DNA from: Crocodylus rhombifer
Lineage: Eukaryota > Chordata > Crocodylia > Crocodylidae
Length of the DNA stretch: 64,000 nucleotides
Direction: 5' to 3'
NCBI GenBank assembly: GCA_038503035.1
Contig: JAVSML010024348.1
Location: 506,206-570,205 of the forward strand
This document shows positions 42,201-47,847 of the stretch, piece by piece. A program made the position numbers and the translations under genes. The notes beneath the pieces are model-generated. The model was not told where the DNA came from and ran no database searches. It saw nothing but the letters and a program-made list of their open reading frames with translations. The stretch's first letter is position 1. The number at the start of each line of letters is the position of its first letter.

Positions 42201-45200
42201 TCCCAGGCTCCCCCTGCACCAGCAAGTAGCAAGCTTGGCTCCCAAGTTGGGAGTGCAACTGTGCATAGTGCATTCCCCAGCTGGGAGAGGCATCAGCTGA
42301 GGGACCTTCCAGTCTCTGGAGCACATGGGAGTCTTTTGAGACTGGGCTCTGGCTACACATTCAATTAATGACATGATAGGAACCAGCCACAAAATAATTA
42401 CACAACCATCAAGCAGGCATATTTTATGTAATAACTTTGTGGAATAAAATTCCTCATTTTATCAGGCCATTAATTAATTGCACGTGGGGCCAGGTCACTA
42501 CTTAAAATGTGATTACCAGTTACTCTCATCTTCAGCATGGTATGTGTCAGGAGCCCTATTCTCTGCTACCTGCAGTACAAAAACAGAGCTGAGTGCTGCT
42601 AATACAGAACAACAGAAGCAAATCTACTGTTTTTGTCACTATCTTTTAGTATTAATTATCCAAAAGAGACCGGTAAGAGATGCATGACCTCAATTAAAAC
42701 ACAGGGAAGATACCAGAAATAATCAAGCAGGCAGCCACATCCTTGAAGTAGCTTCTCAATGCAAAGTTTATGAAGCTGCAACTAAGGATGCAGACAGAAG
42801 TAAATTTTCACCTGATCTGGCCCCTGAAAGCACTACAGCCATGACAAAACAGAAGTGCATGGCTGCAGAGTGCTTTAAAAGGGCCTGATCCTGCAAAAGT
42901 CTGAACCCCCACTGCATGAGGGGTCAGATGAAGACATTTCAAGACAGAGCGTCTTTGGTAACTTCTGTCTGTGCTGCCTCCCCACCTGTTACTGTTTTCA
43001 GAATGAGAGGGAGAAAGGGGGTCTGGGGTTTTTTCAGCCCACACTGGAGGGTGGGATGGGTGGATTGGAACCCCCTTGAGATAGGGAGGCTCCAATCCAC
43101 CCACCCCACGCTCCAGCACCGGCTGGGGAACCCTAGAATTAACTCCCTTTGTTACCTTTCCCCCACTCCCATTCTGAAAACAGGGACAGGCTGGCAGGGA
43201 GGAAGGACCACTGCTAGGGGAAACCAGCTGTAAATTGGCAACCAGAAGATAGATTCCCCTCTCTCCTGGAATCAACAGTGAAATTGTTTGGACCAGGTGA
43301 TCACTGTACCTCAGAACACTTCCTGCAAAGCATTCTGAGTTACAGCAGAGAGCTGCACTTCTGTCTGTGCCCTAACAGAGCTAAACAAAGGATGCATCTC
43401 TGACACAATCCACTAAGGACAACTGATCCATCACAAAGGGAAGAATGGCTTTTCCAGAAATGAAACCAGTTCACTCTGAGCAAAGAACAGAAGACTTCTA
43501 TCTCTGAGTGAAAGAAAAAACAAAATGGAGGATACCGGAAACAAGAGGTTACATGAAAAGTTTAAATGTGGAACAATAATGTGCACTTTAGATGATCTAA
43601 GTCCATACGCTGACATCAACTCAGCCAAATACCCAAACAAGATTAACATATCTAGCAAACTTTAAAGCAGTTTATTGTGGCTCTCTGTCCTGAAAACATA
43701 TTGTTGCTATCATACATCATGGGAAGAAAGACTACACACAAAACCAGTAACACAGGGGAACAAAAGTTTAACTTCATAAATGACAAGAATAAACTTTGTG
43801 GAACATGGTGAAGTCATTCAGGGTGGTAATAGACAACAGGGCTTGATTTTAACTGAATGTGTCTAGCTTTTCTGGGTAAGATGGTTAAGAAATTATATAT
43901 GACTTTCAAAGCAAGCAGCTGGTCCCAAATTCCTTCCTTGGTCTCTGTATGTTTGGTGGTATCTGAACAATGCAATGGTAGAATGACATCTTCTTGGCAA
44001 TCATAAAATTCACCAGGGGAGTGAGGGCAATGAAGAAATGTGCTAGTTGAAACAACAAGAAAATAGATACACAGGGAGGGAGAAATAAACAGCAGAAGCT
44101 CAAAGGGAATGGCAAGTGCCAAGAAACATGGTAAACCTCTGTGGGGCAGGCAAGTTCTTTTAGAAGCAGCAGCTATGCTATACTTCTAAAACTATACTAA
44201 AGGTAAGTACTAGACACTCTAGGGATAATTCTAAAGCTACTAACCAATTGCCTGTCAAAAATGATGGGGGTAGCAGCATGGACAGAGGCCCGCGGGGGGA
44301 GGAGCGGGCCCAGGCCTGATGCGGGGAGAAGGCTCACACCTCCCCTCCCTCCACAGCTGCTGTCTTGGGCTGGGGAGGGCCTGCTTCCCCCTCCCCCCCC
44401 ACACACACACCCTGCTGCAGTGGGCCAGCTTTTCCCCCCGCTCCGGCTCGCTCCTCCCCCCCGCACCACATCAGGCCCAGGTCCAGTCCTCCCCTGGTTC
44501 CACCATTATTGCCAATGCTATGGCACACCCGCTTCTCCCCCCACCCCACCCCAATTAGAGCATGAATAAAGCGCTATAGACAGATAGACACACAGACTTA
44601 AGCTTTTATAACATCAGAATAATACTAAGGCAAGTACTAGACACTCCAGGGATAATCTACGCTTAAGTTTTGCCAGTATGTTCATTAGAGCCACAATTTT
44701 TTGCCAACGTATTTAAGCTAGTAAAAGCCCCAGGAGAGATGTAGATCTAACGGTATAAAGTTGTCTTGTGCTGCTATAGTTTATATAGGTTTCTGAACCA
44801 AGATGTACTAGACCAGCAGCACTTCTTTGGTGTCACTATAACTCCATCCACACCAAGGAGTCTTACTGGCATAGTTAGTTAATGGAGGAACGAAGGATTC
44901 AGCCCTTTTGTGATTCCATTCATCTGCATCTGCCTGATTGACTTTTGTTCTCCAAAGCCCCAAATCCAGTGAGCCATCAGGCATCTATGTAACGTTGAAC
45001 TTGTGCTTAATTCCCATTGACTTGAAGGGGTTTTAAGTGCTTTCCTGAATACAGATGGACCTGAACAGAAGGGGATGATCTCTGCTGTACAAAGGCCAAG
45101 TTAGCAGTAGTCTAGTGCGGTGGTTCTCAAACTTTTTTGTACCAGGACCCATTTATAAATATCAATGGCCAGCCCCAACCCAGTGCCCCTCATTTCCAAC

Positions 45201-47753
45201 ACCCTGCCCCTCCACCTACAGGCCCCAGCCCCACAGTGTGTGAGCAAGGGGTGTGGGGGGGAGTATGGGAAGCCCCCAGCAGTCCCTTGCAGGCTAGAAC
45301 TCTGACAGCCTGCAAGGGAAAAGCCACAGTTTCCCACCTTTTTTCCCCTTCAAAGGAGAATTCACATTTAAAGACTGTTGATCCATTTTTTAAGTTTGTT
45401 CACGACCCTTTCATATATTCTTGCAACCCACAGGCTGAGAAATGCTTATCTAGTGGATAATTCAGAACGATTTTCTTGCACATTTTAAGGTTATAACCTT
45501 GAATTGCTTATTTTTTAATAGTAATATTTTAAAAAATTAATAAAGTGAGCTACACATTCAGATTTGAAATTATAAAAGCGAAATACTGTATTATCCTTCA
45601 TTTACTGGTCAAGAACAAAATTCAAAACAGCGAGAGCTGACCTAAAAACATCTAGAAGCAAAAGAAAGTGACCTGCTCTTGGTATTCATGGTGCCATATT
45701 GCAGGAGAGAAAAAGTATGGTGTCAATAAATCAGAAAAGGAAAAGCTGAGCCATGTTCTGTTTTACAAAACACGTACTTGTTTAATGCTAGGCCTATATA
45801 CACACAGAGATACTGTTCTGAGATTCAAGGAAGTCTCCTATGAAATGTTATGCAATTTATGGAATTTTTAAAAGCTTTAAATTTTTGTCCTTTTCCTGAG
45901 TGCTGTCCAATTTCTATGTAGGTGGGAGCCACATGCCCCCTGAGCCACAACAGTACAAGCCATAGGTTCCCTGGGATGCCAGCTACGCAGATGTCCCAAC
46001 GACACACTCAGTTCCCCAGATGTAGGCTCCCCTATTGCAGCGTACCCTACAGGAGCCCTGGGCCACACCATGCTATCCCATGGGGACAGGAAGTGGAAGC
46101 CAGAGGAGGGAGGGGGAACCTAGAGACTCTAGCTGCAGCAGCTGGAGTGACAAGAGGAAGGGGTGACCAGGTGGGAGCCCAGGGGCCTCAGATTAACTTA
46201 CTGTGGGCACATGAACCCCCAGGGCTGTCTGCTGGACAGCCCTGAACTAGTATGCTCACAGCAAGTGAATGTGAGCTATGTGTATTTGACATCACACATC
46301 CGTTTCAGGCTGGACATAAGGAAGAATTTCTTTACTGTCCGAGCCCCCAAGGTCTGGAACAGTCTGCCAGCGGAGGTGGTTCAAGCGCCTACATTGAACA
46401 CCTTCAAGAGTAAATTGGATGCTTATCTTGCTGGGATCCTATGACCCCAGCTGACTTCCTGCCCTTTGGGCAGGAGTCTGAACTCGATGATCTCCCGAGG
46501 TCCCTTCCAGCCCTAATGTCTATGAAATCCTGTAGAATCAAAAGATGACTCATTCACCATGTTGGCAATGATATACATCTTAGCACCCACAGCTGGGACT
46601 AGATCTTGGTGCTTAGAGGAGACTAGCTTATTTGAAAATATGGCTCTGAACACTAGCATCTTCTGGCACTAACGGCACAGCAGTGTCCCCATTAGTAGGA
46701 TTTGTTAACCTTCCCCATTTATACGATTTTTTTAAAACATGGGAAATCAGAGGGATTAAAAAAAGCCTCAGAGATGGTCCAGTCAACTGGTATTCTAAAA
46801 TCCAGTGCTTGCACTACACAAGGGATCTTCTGGATCAAAAGACAAAATAGGGAGGGATTTAATAAGAGCTCATAGACTCGTACTGCTCTGTTCAGCACTG
46901 ATGAAATCTCACCTGGAGTACTGTGTCCACAGTTTTGGGCCCCACACTTCAAGGCGGCTGGGGAAAGATTAGAAAGAGTCCAGGGAGAGCAAAAAGTATG
47001 ATCAGAGACCTAGGGATCAAGACTTATTTGGAAAGGCTGAAAAAACTAGGGTTATTTACTCAGCAGAAGAGAAGATTGGAGGGGGGGATTTGTTTACAGT
47101 CTTCAAATACCTGAAAGGTGATTACAGAGAAGATGGAGATGGGTTTTTCTCTGTGGCTGCAGGGGACAGAACTAGGAGCAATGGCCTCAAACTGGAGTAG
47201 AGGAAATTTAGGTTGTAGATGAGGAGGAACTTGCTGACTACACGGCTAGTTAAGCATTGGAACAGGCTCCCTAGAGAAATTGCGGAATCTCCATCTTGGG
47301 AAATTTTCAAGACAGACACTTGGCTGGCATAATTTAGTCAGGGATGATGCTGTCTTGAGCAGGGGGCTGGACTAGATGACTTCATTAAGTCCCTTCCAGT
47401 CCTACTTTCCAATGATCCTAATATTAGTAACAACTGCAAGTCCCAAGATCTGAAAGGAAATAGGAGTAAGCTGCATTCATTACCTCATACATATATCAAT
47501 GTTTCATAGACAGATGGGTTTTGCTTAAGGAAAGCATTCAGTAATAGCAAATCAGTGAATAAACGTCTGCATTTCCCATGACCAAAAGAATTCATAAATC
47601 ACAACAAAAACTGCCCCCTTACCTTTTTTCGCACTCCTTCCTGCGTACTGGACAGTTTGAGTAGGACAGGCGGTAGGAATTTGGATATAATATTCTGTAA
47701 CTGTTCATCCGTTTCTGCATGGCCAAGGCGCAAGAACACACGCTCCAGCTGAT
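228..47753 (-). CDS. ECPAS: ECPAS (ECM29 proteasome adaptor and scaffold), partial gene, 25 internal exons
   Basis: ECM29 is a large, almost wholly alpha-helical HEAT-repeat protein (about 1,845 residues in human). It binds the 26S proteasome, bridging core and regulatory particles, and is linked to proteasome quality control and to localisation on endosomes and motors. The 25 exons (w1-w25) were joined by hand from splice signals and from similarity to the remembered vertebrate protein. All junctions are GT-AG and phases agree throughout, with no frameshift or stop. They encode 985 full codons, roughly the N-terminal half. Landmarks include [15 protein letters not shown] near the N-terminus, [41 protein letters not shown], and [15 protein letters not shown] near the 3' edge. 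Exon w1 begins inside a split Asp codon, so at least one 5' exon is missing. The last exon ends in phase 1, so the gene continues left of the window. The orthologue call is very secure; exact ends rest on manual splice choice. Confidence 0.97.
1638..1783 (-). CDS. ECPAS: ECPAS exon w24
   Basis: 146 bp, completing Asp919 and coding residues 920-967: [19 protein letters not shown], then [19 protein letters not shown] and [11 protein letters not shown] very well conserved HEAT-repeat pair. The acceptor is tttttccag|ATG and the donor AAG|gtgaaa. The following intron (283-1,637) has a GC-rich patch at about 880-1,280 that gives spurious long ORFs on both strands; its class is unknown. Confidence 0.97.
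1875..2427 (+). mobile_element. Tigger/pogo-like non-autonomous DNA transposon, copy 1
   Basis: 553 bp with inverted ends (CAGGCAGTCCTCGACTTACA at left, its near reverse complement at right), flanked by TA on both sides as expected for Tc1/mariner-pogo insertion. Inside, on the + strand, an open stretch (1,997-2,197) encodes a Lys/Ser/Pro-rich tail preceded by [10 protein letters not shown] (2,054-2,083). This looks like the remaining C-terminus of a pogo-type transposase. The closest relative in the window is the copy at 49,671-50,222, of nearly equal length and opposite orientation. It sits in the intron between w23 and w24. Confidence 0.85.
3348..3865. mobile_element. hAT-like fold-back DNA element
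   Basis: About 518 bp with long inverted arms. The left arm, around 3,455-3,520 (tttatatgttttttctacgt region), mirrors 3,680-3,745 (tatagaaaaaacatataaaa region), with a GC-rich centre. The right end reads tgcacacccctA, the reverse complement of a TAGGGGTGTGCA hAT-type terminus; the left end is more diverged. Flanking octamers cttagcac and tatagcac match at six of eight positions. It ends 73 bp past the donor of ECPAS exon w23. Confidence 0.65.
3939..4062 (-). CDS. ECPAS: ECPAS exon w23
   Basis: 124 bp, local residues 878-918 plus one base of Asp919: [19 protein letters not shown], then [19 protein letters not shown] and PPA. The acceptor is tttttcag|GCC and the donor GCAG|gtaatc. It is bracketed by transposons: one ends 73 bp past its donor (3,348-3,865) and another begins 271 bp before its acceptor (4,334-5,348). 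The following intron also holds a Tigger-like element at 1,875-2,427. Confidence 0.97.
4334..5348. mobile_element. hAT-type element, family 'TAGGGGTGCACCAAT', copy 1
   Basis: 1,015 bp, termini TAGGGAGGCACCAA and (reverse) TAGAGGTGCATTGG. Flanking octamers are ctgaaaat and ctaaaaat (7/8), the 8-bp duplication expected of hAT transposition. The ends are AT-rich and pair with each other; the centre is GC-rich and gives meaningless ORFs in several frames. There is no transposase. Copies 2 and 3 are at 27,342 and 61,367. Confidence 0.8.
6859..6960 (-). CDS. ECPAS: ECPAS exon w22
   Basis: 102 bp, phase 0, local residues 844-877: [19 protein letters not shown], then [15 protein letters not shown]. 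The acceptor is cttttaag|TTG and the donor GAG|gtaagg. The following intron (4,063-6,858) holds an hAT copy at 4,334-5,348 and a small CpG-containing patch near 5,670-5,740; the remainder is AT-rich without recognisable elements. Confidence 0.97.
7606..7778 (-). CDS. ECPAS: ECPAS exon w21
   Basis: 173 bp, completing Gly786 and coding residues 787-843: [19 protein letters not shown], then [19 protein letters not shown] and [19 protein letters not shown]. One of the best conserved blocks. The acceptor is tttatag|GTT and the donor AAG|gtaaga. The 645-bp following intron (6,961-7,605) is unremarkable. Confidence 0.97.
8351..8539. repeat. 63-bp minisatellite, three units
   Basis: Units start at 8,351, 8,414 and 8,477 (aag.tgca..tggct.g.), each exactly 63 bp and diverged by about 20%. 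Because 63 is a multiple of three, all units share a frame, giving a 21-residue repeat beginning SCTWLA / SCTWLA / SCMRLA on the + strand. It sits inside a GC-rich insertion, roughly 7,930-9,300, whose class I could not identify; an old retroelement leader or LTR is possible. No homology to a known protein recognised. Confidence 0.75.
9599..9761 (-). CDS. ECPAS: ECPAS exon w20
   Basis: 163 bp, local residues 732-785 plus one base of Gly786. It encodes [19 protein letters not shown], then [16 protein letters not shown], then [18 protein letters not shown]. The second half is an acidic, variable linker and departs most from the remembered human protein. The acceptor is tctgtag|AAC and the donor ATAG|gtaact. 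The following intron (7,779-9,598) holds a GC-rich insertion with a 63-bp minisatellite. Confidence 0.96.
11017..11151 (-). CDS. ECPAS: ECPAS exon w19
   Basis: 135 bp, phase 0, local residues 687-731: [19 protein letters not shown], then [19 protein letters not shown] and KTAKDNH. The acceptor is ttctgcag|AGC and the donor CAT|gtaatt. Translation runs open past the donor for some way; the exon end is set by the match to the next exon and by phase. The 1,255-bp following intron (9,762-11,016) shows nothing I recognise. Confidence 0.97.
12955..13132. repeat. Palindromic element, about 40-bp arms
   Basis: 178 bp. The left arm, from tgagacccagttctc to ggccagttacagtg, is the near reverse complement of the right arm, from cactgtaacttgccagtg to gaactgggtctca. 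The loop of about 95 bp is AT-rich. Probably a MITE; target duplication not determined. Confidence 0.7.
13789..13880 (-). CDS. ECPAS: ECPAS exon w18
   Basis: 92 bp, completing Gly656 and coding residues 657-686: [19 protein letters not shown], then [11 protein letters not shown]. The acceptor is ttgtgtag|GTT and the donor AAG|gtatgt. The following intron (11,152-13,788) contains a small palindromic element at 12,955-13,132 and otherwise AT-rich unique-looking sequence. Confidence 0.96.
14465..14690 (-). CDS. ECPAS: ECPAS exon w17 (contains poly-serine loop)
   Basis: 226 bp, the longest exon here, local residues 581-655 plus one base of Gly656. It encodes [19 protein letters not shown], then [16 protein letters not shown], a run of seven serines, [13 protein letters not shown] and [10 protein letters not shown]. 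The serine run sits in a predicted loop, where the human protein (from memory) is Ser-rich but different. The acceptor is tgtttag|ATA and the donor GGAG|gtgagg. The following intron (13,881-14,464) has no recognised element. Confidence 0.97.
15487..15567 (-). CDS. ECPAS: ECPAS exon w16
   Basis: 81 bp, phase 0, local residues 554-580: [19 protein letters not shown], then FNPATFGE. The acceptor is tgtttag|GCC and the donor GAG|gtaaat. The 796-bp following intron (14,691-15,486) shows nothing I recognise. Confidence 0.97.
16510..16528. repeat. Poly-A run
   Basis: Nineteen A in the intron between w15 and w16; no SINE or processed-pseudogene body was recognised before it. Confidence 0.95.
16681..16804 (-). 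CDS. ECPAS: ECPAS exon w15
   Basis: 124 bp, completing Pro512 and coding residues 513-553: [19 protein letters not shown], then [19 protein letters not shown]. The acceptor is tttgaaag|ACG and the donor AAG|gtactg. The following intron (15,568-16,680) has a poly-A run at 16,510-16,528 and an unidentified, weakly GC-rich patch at about 15,740-15,970. Confidence 0.97.
17600..17703 (-). CDS. ECPAS: ECPAS exon w14
   Basis: 104 bp, local residues 478-511 plus two bases of Pro512: [19 protein letters not shown], then [15 protein letters not shown]. The acceptor is tttttaaag|CCT and the donor ATCC|gtaagt. The 795-bp following intron (16,805-17,599) shows no recognisable element. Confidence 0.97.
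17861..18195. repeat. GC-rich patch, possible old DNA transposon
   Basis: Starts cagggccgtccccagaggg, a phrase like some hAT termini, and ends near ggggggtaccccaaaatat. Clear inverted ends and target duplications are not seen. Confidence 0.35.
18252..18280. repeat. (CA)n microsatellite
   Basis: An uninterrupted CA run of 29 bp in the intron between ECPAS exons w13 and w14. Confidence 0.97.
18877..18999 (-). CDS. ECPAS: ECPAS exon w13
   Basis: 123 bp, phase 0, local residues 437-477: [19 protein letters not shown], then [19 protein letters not shown] and LIK. The acceptor is attacag|GAA and the donor AAG|gtatta. The following intron (17,704-18,876) has a (CA)n run at 18,252-18,280 and a GC-rich patch at about 17,861-18,195, possibly an old DNA transposon. 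Confidence 0.97.
19108..19174 (-). CDS. ECPAS: ECPAS exon w12
   Basis: 67 bp, completing Ser414 and coding residues 415-436: [19 protein letters not shown], then LCK. The acceptor is tgtttcag|CCG and the donor AAG|gtaggg. The 108-bp following intron is the shortest in the window. Confidence 0.96.
19739..19788 (-). CDS. ECPAS: ECPAS exon w11
   Basis: 50 bp, local residues 398-413 plus two bases of Ser414: [16 protein letters not shown]. The acceptor is aattcaag|GAC and the donor CCAG|gtaact. A short exon, confirmed by collinearity on both sides. The following intron (19,175-19,738) shows nothing notable. Confidence 0.95.
20269..20668. other. Assembly gap (400 N)
   Basis: Exactly 400 N, preceded by a C-rich low-complexity run. 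It lies in the intron between ECPAS exons w10 and w11; no coding exon is missing, because the two exons join in phase and collinearly. Confidence 0.99.
20669..20744. mobile_element. Right end of the same ccatatttactc-type element, truncated by the gap
   Basis: Ends tggatttgggtaaatatgg and carries the internal phrase ctatagaataattattgg, shared with 22,354-24,403. Its left part would fall in the N gap. Confidence 0.5.
21257..21503. mobile_element. Small hAT element, diverged
   Basis: About 247 bp, left end cagtggctctcaatcaggg, right end (reverse) cagtagttcttaatcgggg. No clear 8-bp duplication is visible. A second left end (cagtggttctcaatggggg) starts at 21,525, so a second truncated copy probably lies beside it. 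Confidence 0.55.
21666..21744 (-). CDS. ECPAS: ECPAS exon w10
   Basis: 79 bp, completing Ile371 and coding residues 372-397: [19 protein letters not shown], then LINEYKE. The acceptor is attccag|TTG and the donor GAG|gtgagt. The following intron (19,789-21,665) contains the 400-base N gap and a small hAT at 21,257-21,503. No exon is missing in the gap, because w10 joins w11 in phase and collinearly with the known protein. Confidence 0.96.
22070..22155 (-). CDS. ECPAS: ECPAS exon w9
   Basis: 86 bp, local residues 343-370 plus two bases of Ile371: [19 protein letters not shown], then LQFVHHICI. The acceptor is ctgccag|GTG and the donor ATAAT|gtaagt. The following intron is short (21,745-22,069, 325 bp) and has no repeat I recognise. 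Confidence 0.96.
22354..24403. mobile_element. Composite DNA element(s) with ccatatttactc ends
   Basis: The left end ccatatttactcaaatataag at 22,354 is inverted at 23,795-23,814 (tatttgaataaatatgg), flanked by TA on both sides. A second right end of the same type (ttggattcaagtaaatatgg) lies at 24,384-24,403, and a third near 20,725-20,744. This suggests two overlapping or tandem copies here and a truncated one next to the assembly gap. Family not identified. Confidence 0.55.
23073..23372. mobile_element. hAT element nested in another transposon
   Basis: About 300 bp, left end cagcatttctcaaccggt, right end (reverse) tagcgtttcccaacctttt. It lies inside the TIR element 22,354-23,814 and so is younger than it. 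Target duplications are not clear. Confidence 0.6.
24451..24570 (-). CDS. ECPAS: ECPAS exon w8
   Basis: 120 bp, phase 0, local residues 303-342: [19 protein letters not shown], then [20 protein letters not shown]. The acceptor is cttgacag|GGA and the donor CAG|gtactg. The following intron (22,156-24,450) is largely one or two elements with inverted ATATTTA-rich ends (22,354-24,403), with an hAT nested at 23,073-23,372. Confidence 0.97.
24603..25110 (+). mobile_element. CR1 LINE, 3' end
   Basis: Carries the CR1 C-terminal coding remnant ([21 protein letters not shown]) and the typical 3' end (ggactagatgacctcctaagatcccttcc, then tctatgatt). 5'-truncated, with stops. Antisense to ECPAS, in the intron between w7 and w8. 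Confidence 0.9.
25188..27055 (-). pseudogene. Decayed non-LTR retrotransposon (LINE) with reverse-transcriptase remnants
   Basis: On the minus strand, 26,968 to 26,666 reads as a diverged [23 protein letters not shown]-like and [15 protein letters not shown]. It is followed at about 26,460-26,650 by [11 protein letters not shown] and [19 protein letters not shown], the region of catalytic motif A. At 25,645-25,439 comes a C-terminal block with [19 protein letters not shown]. Stops and frameshifts separate the blocks. The element ends (3') at a GA/TC dinucleotide run (25,188-25,207), possibly its tail. The sequence differs from CR1; an RTE-like or other AP-endonuclease clade is likely but not established. 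It runs in the same direction as ECPAS. Confidence 0.75.
27115..27196 (-). CDS. ECPAS: ECPAS exon w7
   Basis: 82 bp, completing Ser275 and coding residues 276-302: [19 protein letters not shown], then DIPLKTKE. The acceptor is ttctttag|CCT and the donor GAG|gtaagcc. The following intron (24,571-27,114) is almost wholly a decayed LINE on the gene's strand (25.2-27.05 kb) plus a CR1 3' end (24.6-25.1 kb). The LINE remnant starts only about 60 bp beyond this donor. Confidence 0.96.
27342..28450. mobile_element. hAT-type element, same family, copy 2
   Basis: 1,109 bp with termini TAGGGGCACACCAAT and (reverse) TAGAGATGCACCAGT. A perfect 8-bp target duplication, tcaaatac, lies on both sides (27,334-27,341 and 28,451-28,458). 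The centre is GC-rich like copy 1. No transposase is visible, so it is non-autonomous. It begins 146 bp before the acceptor of ECPAS exon w7. Confidence 0.88.
28883..29154. mobile_element. Small hAT element
   Basis: 272 bp, left end ttggggttggcaaactttt, right end ggccatagatttctgaccg, which are inverted relatives of each other. Flanking octamers tcttatat and tcttacat match 7/8. No ORF of interest. Confidence 0.75.
29944..30183. mobile_element. Harbinger-type MITE
   Basis: 240 bp, ends gagtacatctccatggc and (reverse) gggtgcatctacatggc, flanked by TAA on both sides (29,941-29,943 and 30,184-30,186). The 3-bp duplication and terminus type fit PIF/Harbinger. Confidence 0.7.
30345..30484 (-). CDS. 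ECPAS: ECPAS exon w6
   Basis: 140 bp, local residues 229-274 plus two bases of Ser275. It encodes [19 protein letters not shown], then [19 protein letters not shown]. The acceptor is gctgagcag|TGT and the donor AAAG|gtaatg. The following intron (27,197-30,344) carries a Harbinger-type MITE (29,944-30,183), a small hAT (28,883-29,154) and an hAT family copy (27,342-28,450). Confidence 0.97.
31673..31841 (-). CDS. ECPAS: ECPAS exon w5 (serine/proline-rich linker)
   Basis: 169 bp, completing Gly172 and coding residues 173-228. It starts [11 protein letters not shown], passes a low-complexity Ser/Gly stretch ([14 protein letters not shown]), then [19 protein letters not shown] and ends WTPEQLEQ. 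The linker is probably a flexible loop between HEAT blocks. The acceptor is ccctttag|ATA and the donor CAG|gtactg. The following intron (30,485-31,672) has a weakly repetitive patch at about 30,700-31,080 of unknown class. Confidence 0.97.
32005..33054. mobile_element. hAT-type element, second family
   Basis: 1,050 bp with termini TAGGGCTATGTGAAA and (reverse) TAGAGCTGCGTGAAA. Flanking octamers are ctatttac and ctatgtac (7/8). The arms are rich in ccaaaac/gttttgg and complementary to each other; the centre is GC-rich with internally repeated phrases (for example tcagggcctctgagg near 32,391 and its variant near 32,717). No transposase. Lies in the intron between w4 and w5. Confidence 0.82.
34418..34567 (-). 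CDS. ECPAS: ECPAS exon w4
   Basis: 150 bp, local residues 122-171 plus two bases of Gly172. It encodes [17 protein letters not shown], then [18 protein letters not shown], then [10 protein letters not shown]. The acceptor is tttttcag|CCT and the donor TATGG|gtaagta. The following intron (31,842-34,417) contains a 1,050-bp hAT-type element at 32,005-33,054; the rest is unremarkable. Confidence 0.97.
35738..35856 (-). CDS. ECPAS: ECPAS exon w3
   Basis: 119 bp, local residues 83-121 plus two bases of Ser122. It runs from [19 protein letters not shown] to [10 protein letters not shown]. The acceptor is ttgcag|AAT and the donor CAG|gtattg. The 1,170-bp following intron (34,568-35,737) shows nothing I recognise. 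Confidence 0.97.
37264..37302. repeat. T15-G15 homopolymer junction
   Basis: Fifteen T followed by fifteen G, then aggagggga. Could form a G-quadruplex on the + strand; also a likely site of sequencing error. Intron between w2 and w3. Confidence 0.95.
37550..37666 (-). CDS. ECPAS: ECPAS exon w2
   Basis: 117 bp, phase 0 at both ends, local residues 44-82, from [19 protein letters not shown] to DPAAVSFVT. The acceptor is ccctcag|GTC and the donor ACA|gtaagt. It is the first strongly conserved HEAT-type block. The following intron (35,857-37,549) is AT-rich with a T15-G15 tract at 37,264-37,293; I see no other element in it. Confidence 0.97.
38063..39515 (+). mobile_element. CR1 LINE, reverse-transcriptase half plus 3' end
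   Basis: The longest CR1 copy, about 1.45 kb. It starts inside the RT domain ([27 protein letters not shown]). A motif A region follows ([13 protein letters not shown] at about 38,366, after a stop), then [13 protein letters not shown] (about 38,550), the catalytic FADDT (about 38,639) and the thumb/C-terminal region with [19 protein letters not shown]. It ends at ggtcccttccaacc plus a degenerate tctatga tail. Inactive through 5' truncation, an in-frame stop and frameshifts. Confidence 0.92.
40400..40945 (+). mobile_element. CR1 LINE fragment
   Basis: Encodes [13 protein letters not shown], then [19 protein letters not shown], then [19 protein letters not shown], and stops near TRNNGHKL without the CR1 3' end. 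It is about 95% identical by eye over roughly 180 bp to the inverted copy at 41,309-41,905. Confidence 0.9.
41309..41905 (-). mobile_element. CR1 LINE 3' end, inverted
   Basis: On the minus strand: coding remnant [19 protein letters not shown], then [18 protein letters not shown], then [13 protein letters not shown] region, and the 3' end with attgattctatgattct at 41,309. Same subfamily as 40,400-40,945 but in opposite orientation. Confidence 0.9.
42988..43190. repeat. Fold-back element with about 90-bp arms and very short loop
   Basis: The left arm (ctgttttcagaatgag to gatgggtggattggaac) mirrors the right arm (ccaatccacccacccca to cattctgaaaacag), with only a few bases between near 43,080. 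Weaker symmetry extends outwards, since acagaagtgca at about 42,848 mirrors tgcacttctgt at about 43,354. Family unknown. Confidence 0.65.
44191..44656. repeat. Pair of about 36-bp direct repeats flanking 0.4 kb
   Basis: The segment at 44,191-44,230 (aagtactagacactctaggg core) recurs at 44,621-44,656 (aagtactagacactccaggg core) in the same orientation. Between them is a GC-rich patch (44,270-44,540) and AT-rich sequence. Could be a local tandem duplication with a later insertion. Confidence 0.7.
45118..45447. mobile_element. Small hAT element with 'GGTTCTCAAAC' end
   Basis: About 330 bp. The left end is cggtggttctcaaact and the right end, reversed, is aagcatttctcagcctgtgg, the usual pair in this class of vertebrate hAT elements. 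Flanking octamers gtctagtg and atctagtg match 7/8. The interior is GC-rich with no ORF of interest. Confidence 0.72.
46296..46528 (+). mobile_element. CR1 LINE, short 3' end
   Basis: Encodes [19 protein letters not shown], then [13 protein letters not shown], followed by the 3' end gatctcccgaggtcccttcc. Only the last 230 bp of the element. Confidence 0.88.
46876..47417 (+). mobile_element. CR1 LINE, 3' end, older subfamily
   Basis: Encodes remnants around [19 protein letters not shown] (frameshifted) and the 3' region to ggctggactagatgacttc and tcccttccagtccta. More diverged than the other copies. Ends 206 bp from the donor of ECPAS exon w1. Confidence 0.85.
47623..47753 (-). CDS. ECPAS: ECPAS exon w1 (5'-most exon seen)
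   Basis: 131 bp, local residues 1-43, preceded by two bases of a split Asp codon. It encodes [19 protein letters not shown] through STQEGVRKK, close to the human N-terminus. The acceptor is a T-rich tract ending aaacttcag; the donor is AAG|gtaagg. The start codon is not here: a short upstream exon ending in G is required. The following intron (37,667-47,622, 9,956 bp) is the largest resolved. It holds five CR1 pieces, a fold-back element near 43 kb, a GC-rich patch at 44.3-44.5 kb and an hAT element at 45.1 kb. Confidence 0.96.
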
Positions 47754-47847
47754 CTGAAGTTTAAAAAAAAAGTTTGAAGTCATAAATCCAAACTACAGAA
47801 AAATCTTTTCCCTGACATACCATTCTGGGTTTGTAATACAATAGCTC

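Noticed and set aside
44261..44569. GC-rich patch as a candidate CpG island or first exon of ECPAS
   Set aside because: It lies between exons w1 and w2, so it cannot hold the first exon. Its proline-rich frames are open in many registers.
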